Source: Mycoplasmopsis gallinarum DSM 19816
GTDB taxonomy: Bacteria; Bacillota_I; Bacilli_A; Mycoplasmatales; Metamycoplasmataceae
Assembly: GCF_000621085.1 (NCBI RefSeq)
Contig: NZ_KK211211.1
Coordinates: 68,704-132,703 of the forward strand
Direction of reading: 5' to 3'
Length of the DNA stretch: 64,000 nucleotides
This document shows, piece after piece, positions 8,287-20,469 of this stretch (positions are counted from its first letter, which is position 1; each line of letters opens with the position of its first letter). The notes under the pieces were generated by a model. It did no database searches. It had not been told where the DNA came from and saw only the letters and a program-made list of their open reading frames with translations. The translations under genes were made by a program, and so were the position numbers.

Positions 8287-11118
8287 ATGCCTAAATTAAA
8301 TAGAAAATTGGCTACTTTAGTTCCTCTTTCGGCTGGTTTTGTATCAATTGGTGCTTTAGTTTCAGCCGCTTGTTCGCCAAGTGATAGTTCAACTATTGGT
8401 AAAAAAGTGGCTCAAGATAAAGCATTTATTTCATATATTAACAATCCATATAATGCTCAAGCTTTTAAATATGACCCAAGTCAATCTTACGGAGGAAATG
8501 ATTCTATTACTTCTTTAAGTACCACTGTATCATTAGTTCGTAAAGAAACTTTAAATAGTCCGCAAGTTGTAATTGGTGCTCAAGGTGCTAAATTAATTAA
8601 AACCCCATCAATTTGAAAATACTCATTGATGGCTGGTTCAAAAGTTATTGTTACAGATAACAATGATCAAGAACATGTTTTTGACAATGATGACTATAAT
8701 CCTGAATATATTAAATCTTTAGCTGATTCAAATGGTAATTACAGTCAATTATTGTATAAAGTAAAAAGTAATAATGCAAATAGCATTAACTCAGATGCTT
8801 TTGCTGAAACATTAAAAAATGCTAAAAAAGTTCAATTCGAAATTAGAGATAATATTTACTGATCAAATATTAAAAATCAAAAAACTGAATTCAAAGTTGT
8901 AGCAGATGATTTCTATATTAGTTGATTAAGAACAGCTTACTTAAATAAACCTTTAAGATTAAAAGCAATTCAAAATGATCAAGCTTTAAGTTCTAAAACT
9001 AAGGAAGAAAAAGAAAAATTATTAAATGATTTAGATGATACAGCTAGATCTTTACTTGAAACTGGTGCAACTAATTATTCAGAAAAGAGTTCATTTGGTA
9101 ATGAATATTTATTTAATTTATACAATGTAGATAGTAGCAAATTTTACAATCGTGATCAATTCATTCAAACTGTAAATGGTGTTGAAAGAGTTACTTTTGA
9201 TGCTCTTGGTGAAAATGCTGCTGATTTAAATACTTTCTTTGATGCAATTGCAAGTAATGGAGAATTTTTAGCCGCACCTTCACAATTTATTAAAGCAAGA
9301 GGTGCTTCAGTACAAAATGAAACAAGAACTTTAGTTCCTCATATTAGTGCTACTGATGTTCAAGCTAAAAAAGACAGCTTAAAATCATTAATTACTCAAC
9401 TTTCACTTGACAATCCATTAAGATTAGCTGGAATTTATTGATACGGTTCATATATTGATCAAAACGATCCTGAATCATTGTTAGCTGCTGGTCCATATAT
9501 TTATGCAGGTTTTTCTGGTTCAGCAACAAGTAAAGATATTTTTGAAAAAAATAGAAATTACTATGACACTGAATGAGTAAATAATCCAAATACTCTTAAT
9601 ACTAGAGAATATAAATATATGCCATCAAGCGGTGGAGCAGATCAAACTCAATTTGTTAAAGCGATGTTAGATGACTATCTTAATGGTAGAATTTCTGTTT
9701 TCCCATTTGCTAACTTAACTGATGTAGCTAAAAAAGATGCTGAACTTAAACCAAGAAAATACAATTTACAATTTAGAAAAGTTAATTATTCAACAAGTCT
9801 TTATGGCTACACAACTTGAAGATATTTTGCTAAAAAAGTTAATACCAATGATAAATTATCTATTGATGGTTATTCAGAAGCATTTTCAAGACTTTACTAT
9901 GGTAAAGGAATTAATGAAAATGCTGCTGGTAATCAAAAAGGTTTAGAATACTGAACTAAAGTTGCAACTGGTTATGGACCTGTATTTAGAAACTTAATTA
10001 ATGCTGTCTTTAACCCTGATTATTTTGATGCCGATGTTTGAAATGGCAGCAGAAAACAACTTATTTCAAGTTTAGCTCCCGATGCTCTTATTGGGGGTAG
10101 TGATCAAGATAGTGCTGAAAATAGAATTAAAACTCTTCGTGATGCTTATGAAGAAGCTAATAGTTACTTTATTCTTGACAAAGATTACAACAAATTACAA
10201 ATCAATACAGACAATAATTTAGTTACACCAACTTTACAAGAAGAACATTATCTTGGCTCAAGTTCAGATATCGAAAAATACAAATCAGCTAAATATAATG
10301 AAGTTAAAGCCGCGATGAAAGCATTATTAGATGCCTTTTATGCTGAAAATACTGATTTAAATCCAGAAACAGATAAAATTAAATTTAAAATCCCTTATAG
10401 ATTTAATAACTGAACTCCTGCCAAAGTAGAAGGCGCATTTAAATTATTACCTGAAATTTACAATGCTTTAGATTCTCGTTTAGAAGTTGAATTTATTAAA
10501 CCAGAAGAAGATAATTTCTATCAAATCTTTTTCAGCGGAAATGGTGTTTATGCTGCTAATGGTTGAGGATATGATTATGATGCCATTGGTTCAGGAATTG
10601 TTGGATTATTAAATGATCAAGGTAGAGCTCTATTCTCATTACTTGCAGGAAATGAAGCAATGACTACTAAATTAGAAACTTCATTCCCTAATTTAGCAAA
10701 AGCTCTTAAAGCCTTTAAAGCCTATGTGGAGAATCAAGAAAATAATGTTAACCTTAGCGTGCCATTAGATAAATTAACAGAATTAACCAATAATCAATTA
10801 GATGTTTGAGCTTCACACCCTAATGTTTATAAATGAGAAGATAATCAAATTAAAGTTAATCCTGCAGGATTTGAAGGTTATGACGACGCATTGTACTTAA
10901 TACTTTCAAAATTCTTCTTAGAATTTAATGCTTCATTAACCAATCAAGAAAATGTTACTTTAGTTCAAGAACTTAATTCATTCTTTGGCTTTACTGTTGA
11001 TCCATTTAGACAAGTTTCAGTTACTGAATATACACCTAGTTTAATTAATCCATACTATGTATATCCTTATACTTCAGACAATGGTGAATGATGAAATGAC
11101 ATTTTTGTTTCACTTTAA
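8287..11118 (+). CDS. oppA: Oligopeptide ABC transporter substrate-binding lipoprotein OppA (locus 1)
   Basis: This 943-residue lipoprotein has a basic N-terminus (MPKLNRK), a hydrophobic segment and the lipobox VSAAC with Cys29 as the lipidation site. It is far longer than the roughly 550-residue OppA of other bacteria, as is usual in mycoplasmas. It is assigned as OppA from its first position in an oppABCDF operon together with its lipoprotein nature. It should capture peptides at the cell surface and pass them to OppB/OppC. AAAGGAAAAT precedes the ATG. The gap to oppB is 14 bp. About fifteen UGA codons are read as Trp. A paralogue is encoded at 40141-42960. Confidence 0.82.
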
Positions 11119-11132
11119 TTAATTTATAGTTA

Positions 11133-12209
11133 ATGTTTAAATATAGTTTAAAAAGAATAGCCTTGGCTATTCTTACATTATTTATTATCACAATTTTTAG
11201 TTATCTTTTAATTGTTACTTTCATTTCAAACCCTTTTGAAGTAGCTTTAAAAAGCCGTGCTGAATTAAAAGAACCTGAAAGAAAACTTTTAGAAGCACTA
11301 GCTAAAGAATTTAGTGAGCAAAACGCCTTTGAAAAGCTTGGTATTTACTTATCCAACTTATTTAAAGGCGATTTTGGACAAATGTACTTCATTAATAATC
11401 CAGAGGCTAAAAGTATTCCAGAATTATTCTTTGGACCACTTAAATGAAGTATTTTAGTATCATTACCATCATTCATTATTAGTGCAACATTAGGAATTTT
11501 ATTAGGAGTTTGAGCTGGATATAATCGTGGTAAGGCTGCCGATGCCATTATTAATGCATTTGTGTTAGTCTTTATTGCAATTCCATCCTTTATTATTGCT
11601 CCTTTTGCAATTAATTTATTTAAAATGCTTGGTTTACCAATGCGTTTTATTGCTCCTGAAGAAGTGGGAAATAATTGATGAATTACTTTTAATTCTTTAC
11701 TTCCTGCTATTATCGTTATTTCACTATCATCATTATCAGGATATACATTGTATTCAAGAAATCAAATTGTAACTGTTCTGTCTTCAAATTATGTTTTAAT
11801 TGCTAAAACTAAAGGTTTATCAACTGGACAAATTTTTAGAAAATATGTTTTTAGAAATATTTCTATTCCTTTAGCTGCCATTTTAATTCCTTCATACATA
11901 GGACTTTTAAGTGGTTCAATTATTGTTGAAAGATTCTGATTTATTCCAGGAACATCAAACATTATTGCTCAATCTTTCCCTAATGGAGAAATTAATGTAG
12001 TTATGTTTAATATTATTTTCTTTACTTCATTAGCTTTATTTACTGAAATTTTAGTTGATATTTCTTATGCATGAGTAGATCCAAGAATTAAATATCAAAG
12101 TTCACAAGGATTGAATTTTTACTTACTTTTCAAAGCTTATCAACACAGAAAAAAAGAAATCAAAAAACTTGAAATGAATAATGAATCAAAATTGAAAGGA
12201 GTTAACTAA
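11133..12209 (+). CDS. oppB: Oligopeptide ABC transporter permease OppB (locus 1)
   Basis: This 358-residue permease starts MFKYSLKRIALAILTLFIIT, typical of OppB/DppB. It has an N-terminal membrane segment, a soluble stretch of about 70 residues and then five further membrane segments. The EAA loop that docks on the ATPases reads AKTKGLSTGQIFRKYVFRN near residues 227-245. The C-terminus is a charged 25-residue tail. The stop codon overlaps the oppC start (TAATG), so translation is probably coupled. It has no clear Shine-Dalgarno sequence of its own. It forms the membrane channel with OppC. Confidence 0.92.
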
Positions 12210-13480
12210 TGTCAATGCATTTATCAAATGAAGAATTTAATGCTAAATATAAGTTAAACCAAAATTTTAGTTCAAAAATTCATTTAGCTCAAGATAGAAA
12301 TTTAACTAATAATATTGCCGGAAAACCGAAAATTTTAGCAGTTGAAATTATTAAAAGATTTTTTAAAAATCCAGTTGTTGTTTTAGCTACATTAGCTTTT
12401 TTAGCTTTAATCTTAACTTCAGTTATTATTTACTTCACTTCACCTTATTTAGCAGCACAAAGAATCGATGCTAATAGTCAAGAAAAATTAACTTTTATTA
12501 AAAGTTTACCGCCTCTTTTTGATGCACATGAAATCTCATTTGATACTTTAAAAATCAAATCATACAATGTAATTGTGGATAGCCAATATTATCAATATTT
12601 AAGAGATGCTGGTTATGGATTAAGTTTTAATACTGAATATTCAGCTTCTGGCTCACAATTTATTGAATACAATGCTTATGATTTTTATACTACTAATAGA
12701 ATTTTTACAACCATTAACCCAGATCATTGAAATTCATTAGTTTCTGATTCAGATAAAATTGCCTATTTACAAGAACTTGGCCAAGCTGTACCAAAATTAA
12801 AAACTTATTTAGGAACCACAGAAAATGGTTATGATATTTGAACTACTGCTTGAGTTGGGGTAATTCAATCAATGAAAGTTGCTTTAATTGTGGCTTCAAT
12901 TGAATTTTTAATTGGAGTTACAATTGGTGCTTATTTAGGTTTTCACGCTGGAAAATGAATTGATACAGTTGTTATGAGAATCATCGAAATTTTCCAATCT
13001 CCACCTTCAATTATTTGATTATTAATGTTCGTTTCTATTTGAGGAACTAACGATTGAGTTTTAATTGGTGGTTTATTATTCGTTGGATGAACTTGACCAA
13101 TTGGAACTACTAGAATGTTTATTATTACTGTCAAAGATGAAGAATATATCACAGCTGCCAAAAGTATTGGAGCTTCAACTCCAAGACAAGTTTATTTACA
13201 TGCTTTACCAGCAATCATTGGTAAATTAGCAATGAACTTTGTTAGAAGAATCCCATCAGTTATTCTTTCTGTGGCTTCATTAGCTTTCCTTGGATTCTTT
13301 AAAGACGATAATTCAGCTAACATCGGTAAATTTATGATTGATAACATTTCACAATCTGAACTTAACCCATGATTAATGATTTTACCAGCCTCAATTCTTT
13401 TAGTCCTATCATTAAGTCTTCAATTTATTGCAGTCGGTATCCACGATGCACTTGATCCTAAAATTGTAAAAGCGAGATAA
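12209..13480 (+). CDS. oppC: Oligopeptide ABC transporter permease OppC (locus 1)
   Basis: This 423-residue permease is longer than the usual 300-340. A 50-residue cytoplasmic N-terminus precedes the first membrane segment (VVVLATLAFLALILTSVIIY), and about 130 residues of soluble sequence separate it from the second. The binding-protein-dependent transport core follows, with the EAA motif AAKSIGASTPRQVYLHALPA near residues 313-332. AAAGGAG lies inside the end of oppB, 8 bp before the ATG, and the genes overlap by one base. A second ATG two codons later is a possible alternative start. Confidence 0.92.
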
Positions 13481-13484
13481 TATT

Positions 13485-14573
13485 ATGAATTTAAATCAAA
13501 TTAAAACCGAATCATTAAAAGATGATCAATTATTAAAAGTTCGTAATTTGACTGTTGATTTTAAAACTAGTCAAAAACAAACAATTAGAATTATTCGTGG
13601 TATTGACTTAGACATTAAAAAGGGGCAAATTGTTGGTTTAGTTGGTGAATCTGGTTCAGGAAAAAGTGTTACAAGTAAATCATTAATTAATGTTAATGAT
13701 GGCGCTATTATTAATGCTGATGAAATGCAAATTGCAGATTATGATTTAACTAAAATTGGTAAACATAAAAAATTATGACAAAAAATTAGAGGACAATATA
13801 TTGGTTATATCCCACAAGACCCTTTAACTTCATTAAATCCAACAAGAAAAATTGGTAAACAATTACTTGATGCTTTAAATTTAAACAATGAGTGAAAAAA
13901 TAAATCAAAAAATGAAAAAATTGATTATTTAGTTTCACTTTTAGAACAATTTGGAATTAGAGACTCAAGACAAGTCTTTTATAGATACCCGCACACCTTA
14001 TCAGGTGGAATGAAACAAAGGGTTGTTATAACAATGGTCGTGGCTTTAAATCCAAAATTAATTATTGCTGATGAGCCTACAACTGCCTTAGATCCAACTG
14101 TACAGGCTTCAGTTTTAGCTTTATTCGAAACAATTAGACAAAAATTAGGGATTTCTATTATCTTAATTTCACACAACATTAGTGTAGTTGCTAAATTTTG
14201 TGATTATATTTTTGTTATGTACGCAGGTAAAATTATCGAAAGAGGAACTAGAAAAGATATTTTTACCAAACCAGCTCACCCTTATACTTGAGCTTTGATT
14301 TCAGCTATTCCAGAAAATAGCCAAGATCGTCTTTATTCAATTAAAGGTACTCCTCCTGATTTAGCTAATTTACCACTTGGTGATCCTTTTGCGCCAAGAA
14401 ATGATTATGCTTTAGAAATTGATTTTTATAAAGAACCTCCTTTAATTGAAATTGATTCACACCATGCTGCTGCTACTTGATTATTGCATCCTGATGCACC
14501 AAAGGTACAAAAACCAAAAGATTTACAAGATAAATTAGACGCATTTAAAAAGGTATTTAAAGATGAAAAATAA
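13485..14573 (+). CDS. oppD: Oligopeptide ABC transporter ATP-binding protein OppD (locus 1)
   Basis: This 362-residue ATPase has Walker A GESGSGKSVTSK near residue 55, the Q-loop IPQDPLTSLNPT, the signature LSGGMKQR near residue 172 and Walker B LIIADEPTTALD. The C-terminal oligopeptide-transporter extension (HPYTWALISAIPENSQ...GTPPDLANLP) includes the region where many homologues bind an Fe-S cluster, but the usual Cys ligands are not visible. It energises import together with OppF. It starts 4 bp after oppC and overlaps oppF by 11 bp. Confidence 0.93.
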
Positions 14574-17103
14574 AAATAATGTAGTTTTAGAAATAAGAGG
14601 ACTTAAAAAATATTTCACCAACAATGGTTATGTAAATAAAGCTGTTGATGATGTTAGTTTTAATTTACATGAAGGTGAAATTGTTGGTTTAATTGGTGAA
14701 TCAGGTTCTGGTAAAACTACAGTTGGTCGTTCATTATTAAGACTTTATGATGACTTCAATGGTTTTGTAGCTTTAAATAAACAAGTAATTAGTGGTAAAA
14801 AATTATCAAAAAATCAAAAGAAATTCTTAAGAAGAAATATTCAAATGATTTTTCAAGATCCACATGCAGCTTTAAATGGACAAAAAAATATCTACTCTAC
14901 TTTAAGAGAACCTTTAATTGTTAATGGAATTATTCATGAACAAATGAAAGATATCTTTAAAGATTGAGAATTAGTTAAAAAAACTTTTCATTACACATTT
15001 CAATATCGTGCTAAAAAAATCAAATTGGATAATTTAAAAGCAATTAATGATTTAGCTGTTCATTTTTTCCCAGACTGAAAAGATAAATTATCTAATTATG
15101 AATATGATGCAAATTTAAATTATGAAGACAATTTCAACGCTTTCTATAACTATCTAGAAGAAAAACAAAACATGGAAAGCCAAATTGTCAATAACATGTA
15201 TTCAAATACTGAAAAACTAATCAGTTATTATTATGCTAAACAAAATCAATTGCGTGCTAATGACTTAGAATTAGACGAACAAGAATTAATTCAAGCAAAA
15301 GATGAACGTGAAAAAACTAAAGCTTTATTAAAAACTTCACTTAATGCTTATGAAGCTAATTTAAAACTTATTAATCTCAAAAATGAATTAAAAACTTTTA
15401 AACACGAATGAAAAAATCGTGTCCAAGCAAATCGCAATACATTTAGTAACTATATTAAAGAGTTTAAAATGGATAAAAAGATTGATTTCTACAACAGAAT
15501 TCAAGCCTTTGATTTAAATTTTTATGCATATAGTTTGAAAAAAGGACTTTTAAATAAATTCCTTTATCAATACACTAAAAATATAAGTCGCAATTTAGGT
15601 GCTCTTGATTATCAACAAGCACAAAACTTAATGCTTAAGTTAAAAAAATCTGCTTTTGATTTTTACAATCAAAAAATCGAAAAATTAACTTATTCAAAAG
15701 ACATTAAAAAAGTGATTACTAATTTATTGAATACTGAGTTTAATTTTAAACTTGATAAATATACTCACTTAAATGCAACTGAATTAGAACACAAAAATAA
15801 AGTTTTGAGCGACTACCAAAGTCAAATTAATCACTTAGAAACAATCATTAAAAATGAAACTCAACCAGCTAAAACTCAAAGTGATTTAGCTCTTGCCCAA
15901 GAAAAATATAATCAAGCACAAGCTAAAAGTCAAGAAGAATTAGCTAAATTCATTGAAAAAGAAATTGATCAAATTTATCAATTGCATGTTGATATTTCAG
16001 AAAATGAAAAACAATATCAAAGTTTAAGAGCAATGCAAAGTGAAACTGATGCTTTATTTAAAGTTAATAGCGACAAATTCTTTGCAACTTTAAAAGCTGA
16101 TTATGAGAAGTTGCTTAAAGAGCAAAAACAATTGACTAAAAAGTCACCAGAGTGAGTGCAAATTAATAAAAAAGTGAATGAACTAAAAAAATTAATTGCT
16201 ATTTATCACAGTAAAATTAAAAATAAATTAAACACTTTACAATCATTCAAAATTGAAGTTAAGTACTTACAAAAAGATATTAATGCTATTTACTTATTAT
16301 TAGGTTTAAATAATGATAAAGCCTTAAAACAAAATTCATTAATTAACAAAGTTAAGACTTTAATTTCTAAATTAACTAAAAAAGATTTAACAAAATCAGT
16401 TGCTGACTTAACTCGGGAAGACATTGCTTTAAGCAAAACTATTCCAGTTTTAGGTAATGTGCAAATGCTTTGAAATCGTTTATTAGCTTCTTGAAAAGTT
16501 AGAAATCTTTTAATTAAAATGACTATCTATAAATCTCTAGAAGATGTTGGTTTATTAAAACAATTTGCTTACCGTTATCCACACGAATTCTCTGGTGGAC
16601 AAAGACAAAGAATTGTTATTGCCAGAGCCTTAATTACTCAACCAAAAGTCATTGTGGCTGATGAACCAATTGCATCATTGGATATTTCTATTCAAGCGCA
16701 AGTGGTTAACTTATTAAAAGATTTATGTGAAAAGAAAAACATTGGAATGATTTTCATTGCGCATGACCTTTCAATGATTGAATATATTGCTGACAGAGTG
16801 CAAATTATGCACTTAGGAAAAATTGTTGAATCAGGTGAAACTAATGTGGTTTATAATAAACCTCTTCACCCTTACACAATTAACTTATTTAAAGCGATTC
16901 CAAAAATTTCTAATGCAAATGAAAAATTTGAAAACATTAACTTTGAATTAGATTATTTAAAAGATCAACAATTCCCTAAAGTACCTAAATTATATAAAGT
17001 TGAAGATGATCACTTTATTTATGGAACAAAAGATCAAGTTACTAATTGAGTGAAACCTTTCAATTTAAATGATTTTGTTTTAGCAACAGAAGATGAAAAA
17101 TAA
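14563..17103 (+). CDS. oppF: Oligopeptide ABC transporter ATP-binding protein OppF with giant coiled-coil insertion (locus 1)
   Basis: This 846-residue protein is more than twice the length of typical OppF. Residues 1-110 carry Walker A GESGSGKTTVGR (about residue 44) and the Q-loop MIFQDPHAALNG (about residue 95). The signature FSGGQRQRIVIARAL (about 675), Walker B VIVADEPIASLD (about 697) and the HPYT tail follow only after some 540 residues of Lys/Glu/Gln-rich, heptad-like sequence. The insertion sits in the helical subdomain between Q-loop and signature. The frame is continuous, with UGA read as Trp at several points, so it is not a fused pair of pseudogenes. All ATPase motifs are intact. 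The locus-2 OppF has a much shorter insertion at the same place. Confidence 0.92.
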
Positions 17104-17110
17104 TTTTAGA

Positions 17111-17143
17111 TATGAAATATTGCTAAATATTTCATATTTTTTT
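17111..17143 (+). terminator. Rho-independent terminator of opp locus 1
   Basis: Stem TATGAAATATT/AATATTTCATA around GCTA, then seven T. Confidence 0.85.
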
Positions 17144-17156
17144 ATTTTTTGTCTCT

Positions 17157-17162
17157 TATAAT
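17157..17162 (+). promoter_or_regulatory. -10 box for the nuclease pair
   Basis: Perfect TATAAT, 31 bp before the start codon and 14 bp after the opp terminator. No clear -35 was seen, which is normal in mycoplasmas. Confidence 0.55.
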
Positions 17163-17193
17163 ACAAATATTAATTAAAAAATAAGGAGAAATA

Positions 17194-18033
17194 ATGGCAA
17201 GAAAATACAATGGAATAGATTATTTTTTAGATGAAACTGCACAAGTTGTTAAACTTAGTCCTGAATATCATGCTCAATTACTTAATAGCAATTCTAAATT
17301 TACTAAATTTAAAAAATTTGGTGGTTCATCTATTGGAGATATTTTCGAAACCGATTCTTTTAAAAGCCCTTTTAATGCTTTCTGTTTTATAGCCAGATTA
17401 AAAATGCCCGCTTTACAGATGAAATATATTAATGCTGGGGTTTATTTAGAACCAAAAGTTTTTGATTTTTTACGTCAATATGTTTATACCGATGATAAAT
17501 TCGATATGCAACATATCGAAGCTGAAAAAGTCAACTACGATTATTTTCAAAATGATGAAATTATAGGTGGGGTTCCTGATGGAATCATTCCTAAATTAAG
17601 TATGGTGTTAGAAATGAAAGCTGTTGGAATGAAGAAAAAAGATGCTTGACAAAAGGGCAACTTACCAGAAGATTATAAAAAACAAGCACAATTATATGCT
17701 CACTTATTGGGCTATAAATACTATTCTATTGTTGCAACTTATTTAAATGAAAGTGATTATACCAATCTAGAAAATGTTGATTTTAAAACGCAAACTTTTG
17801 CTTATAACTTCAATGTTAATAATGAAATGGCTAAAGATGATATTGAAATAGTTAAACAATTTTGAAAACACTATACTACTACCGGAATTTCACCTCAGTA
17901 TAAATTACCAAGGGATAATGATCAAGTTGCTTATTTAAGATGCAAAAATGAAAATGAATGAAAAGAACTTTTTGAGTACTGAAAACAAATTGGAAAAGTA
18001 GATAATGATATTGAATTCAGTAAAGTTAAATAA
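17194..18033 (+). CDS. MAGa7180-family putative nuclease, PD-(D/E)XK (YqaJ-like)
   Basis: This 279-residue protein shows the PD-(D/E)XK pattern of YqaJ/lambda-exonuclease-like nucleases. GGSSIGDIF at residues 43-51 matches the N-terminal GAS-type motif, and VPDGIIPKLSMVLEMKAVG supplies Asp129, Glu140 and Lys142. QAQLYAHLLGYKYYSI follows where the family has its conserved Gln helix. Such enzymes degrade or trim DNA ends in recombination and repair, or act in defence or nucleotide scavenging. It starts behind AAGGAG and overlaps the next gene by 29 bp, so the two are probably translated together. The family name follows the annotation used for Mycoplasma agalactiae relatives; the substrate is unknown. 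Confidence 0.75.
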
Positions 18034-20341
18034 AAATAAAAAAAATGTAAATATTACATTTTTTGAATATAAATTATCTTTTATTGCTCAACCTTATTTC
18101 ATTTTTCATCGTGATTTTCCCAATAATGAAATTCCAAATATTGATCAAAACGGGTTTGAACTTTATAAAAAAGCGAATGATCAAAATAAACAAAATATTG
18201 AAAACATTTTGCAATTTTTAAGAGAATTAAATGAAGAAGAAGCTGACGAAAATGCAACAGAAATTGACAGTTTTGATTTTTTAGAAGAGTCTTTAAGTGA
18301 ATTGGAAGTTCAATGGGACTACTCACAAAGAAAAAACGCAATAATTCAAAAAGAAATTCAAAAGCAAGCAGTTGATTTTCTTAAAAACAGTTTAAATCTT
18401 AATGAACATGAAATTTATGAACTTTCTCCTTCTGAAAGTTTAGAAAATTCTTTAATTAATTTACAACTTGCTCTTAACAATCCTAATATTTCGCTTATTA
18501 TTAATCCTAAACTTGGTTTTTATTTAAATAATTTTTCAACTGAAGAAATTGATTTTTATTTAAAAGCAAATTTATTTGCCTATGATAAAGCAACTAAAAC
18601 TGCTTATTTGAAAAAAAATAAATCTTGAACTGAATCAAGCGATTATTTAAAAGCCAATTTCATTTTTGAAGTTGCGAAATTGACAGGACTTGTTATTAAA
18701 AATATTAAATTAATTATTTTTGATGAATTTAAATCAAATATAGAAAAAGGCAAAATTCCTTTTTTTATCACAGATGCAGCTTCATCAAGTAATTCGAAAC
18801 CCAAAAAAGATGATAATGGAGAAAGAGAAAAACTAAGAAAAAAAATTGTCAATGGAACTTTTTTTAAGTATGAAAATTTAGATATTAATTTTTATTCAAT
18901 TGTCTCAAGCAACATTAACAAAATTGTTAAGAATCCAATGATTGCCACAGATAAAAAAACAGAAGAAGTTAATTTTAAATGACCAAAAGAATTAAAATAT
19001 ATTGATAATAGCGACTTTGGTAATTTTGAAGATAAAATAAAGCAAATTGTTGACTCATATTTTTCAAAAGCGCCTATTTATAGTAAAAATGGGGAATTTA
19101 ATTTAGATGAATTTTTAGAATCAACTTATGGAAAAGACAAAGAGTTTAATAAATTAATTCTTTTTTTATATATGAGTGATAAATATTATTTCTCTACTCA
19201 AATTAAAAAAATTACTAATATATTAAATACTAAATATGTTTCAGATTTTCAAAATACTGTTGATTTAAGAAAAACAATTCCTAATTATTTCTCAATTGGG
19301 GCCATTGAATTATTAAGCAAATATATTAAAAAAGATAAAAGATATATTTGATATGACTATGAAGGTGTTACTTCGATTGTTCCAATGCTTGATAATGCTA
19401 AACCTTATCAACAATTTACCAATCAAGTATCAATTATTGAAACAGTTAATGGAGAAATTATTTTAAAAAATAATCAAATATGCCAAAACTTGTTAAAAGA
19501 TCCTTTAAGTTTAACTTTAATTGATTTAGTTGATATTCTGATTAATGTTTATGCTAATAAGGCTGATTATTATGTTGTCTTTAATAAAACTTACGAAAAT
19601 TCTCGAAATAATGAACTTTGTGAATTAGTAAAAACAAAATATTTAAATAATGATCTTGAATTTATTAAACAAATGGAACAAATAGGAATTAATGAGTTCA
19701 CTACTTTTGAATCAATGGTTAATCATATAAACAATAATACTTTAGATTTAAGAGACTTTCTTACTAAAAGAACTATAAATATTGAATATAAAGATGATGT
19801 TCTATTTCCTAATAATTTGGTTAAAATCAAAAATAGAGACAAAAAAAATATTGAAACTATCGCAGGGGAAATTGAGCAATTAGATAAATGAATTTATCCG
19901 ACTATTAACACTACTTCAACAAGCAAACAATCAATCCCTACTAATATGTTAAATTTCAATATTTTTGAACTTTTTGGTTTAACAGGGATTAAAAAAGTTG
20001 AAAAACTTATAACTGAATCACAAGTTAAAACTAAATATCATGCTTACTTTAAAGAATATAAAGATTTAGATATTAAAAATGGTAGTATGGCAATGGAAGC
20101 TGCTATAAACAGACAGTTGAATATCATTAAAGATAATGAGTGAAGCGAAAAAGAGACGGAATTAAAAAAATATTGTCAAAATGATGTAGTGGCAATGTTA
20201 GTTACTTTTGACTTTTTCAAAATGATAATTTTGGATGCCTTACCTGAAATAGAACAATATTTGTTTCAAATTGACAATCAAATTATTTCTTATGATAAAA
20301 ATTTGAAGAGAATTATATTAATTGATGAAATGTCATTTTAG
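18005..20341 (+). CDS. DUF2779 domain-containing protein, predicted RNase H-fold exonuclease
   Basis: This 778-residue protein has a C-terminal DUF2779 domain with a DnaQ/RNase T-like pattern. IWYDYEG gives Asp451 and Glu453, and YCQNDVVAML gives Asp727, fitting a DEDD 3'-5' exonuclease. Homologues usually carry a Cas4-like PD-(D/E)XK domain at the N-terminus. Here the corresponding region (about residues 185-240, AYLKKNKSWTES... then a FIFEVAKLTGLVIKN helix) lacks the expected Asp and ExK. The adjacent gene encodes an intact PD-(D/E)XK nuclease and overlaps this one, so the two may act as a complex. The start ATG lies inside the upstream gene. The stop codon falls in the terminator loop. Confidence 0.75.
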
Positions 20342-20356
20342 AATGACATTTTTTTA
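20328..20356 (+). terminator. Terminator overlapping the DUF2779 stop codon
   Basis: Stem AAATGTCATT/AATGACATTT with loop TTAG (containing the stop codon TAG), then T-rich sequence. Confidence 0.85.
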
Positions 20357-20419
20357 TAAGTTTTTGTAACCAAGAGTGACAATTTAGCATTTTTTGTCTA
20401 TTAGTTCGAAATACTTTGA

Positions 20420-20438
20420 TTTTTTTTTTTTTTTTTTT
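20420..20438 (+). repeat. Homopolymer of 19 T in the lipoprotein promoter
   Basis: Nineteen consecutive T lie 31 bp before the start codon of the lipoprotein at 20470, between a possible -35 region (TACTTTGAT) and a possible -10 (TTAAAT near 20449). Homopolymer tracts at this position switch mycoplasma surface lipoproteins on and off by slipped-strand mispairing. Confidence 0.7.
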
Positions 20439-20469
20439 AGAATTTCATTAAATAAACAAGGAGTTTTTT

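Noticed and set aside
14563-17103. Reading the oppF region as several separate small genes or an OppF split by a foreign gene.
   Set aside because: All pieces are in one frame when UGA is read as Trp; no TAA or TAG interrupts it, and the insertion is flanked by matching halves of one ATPase.
20401-20415. tRNA T-arm from GTTCGAA.
   Set aside because: No flanking T-stem, anticodon arm or acceptor stem can be formed.
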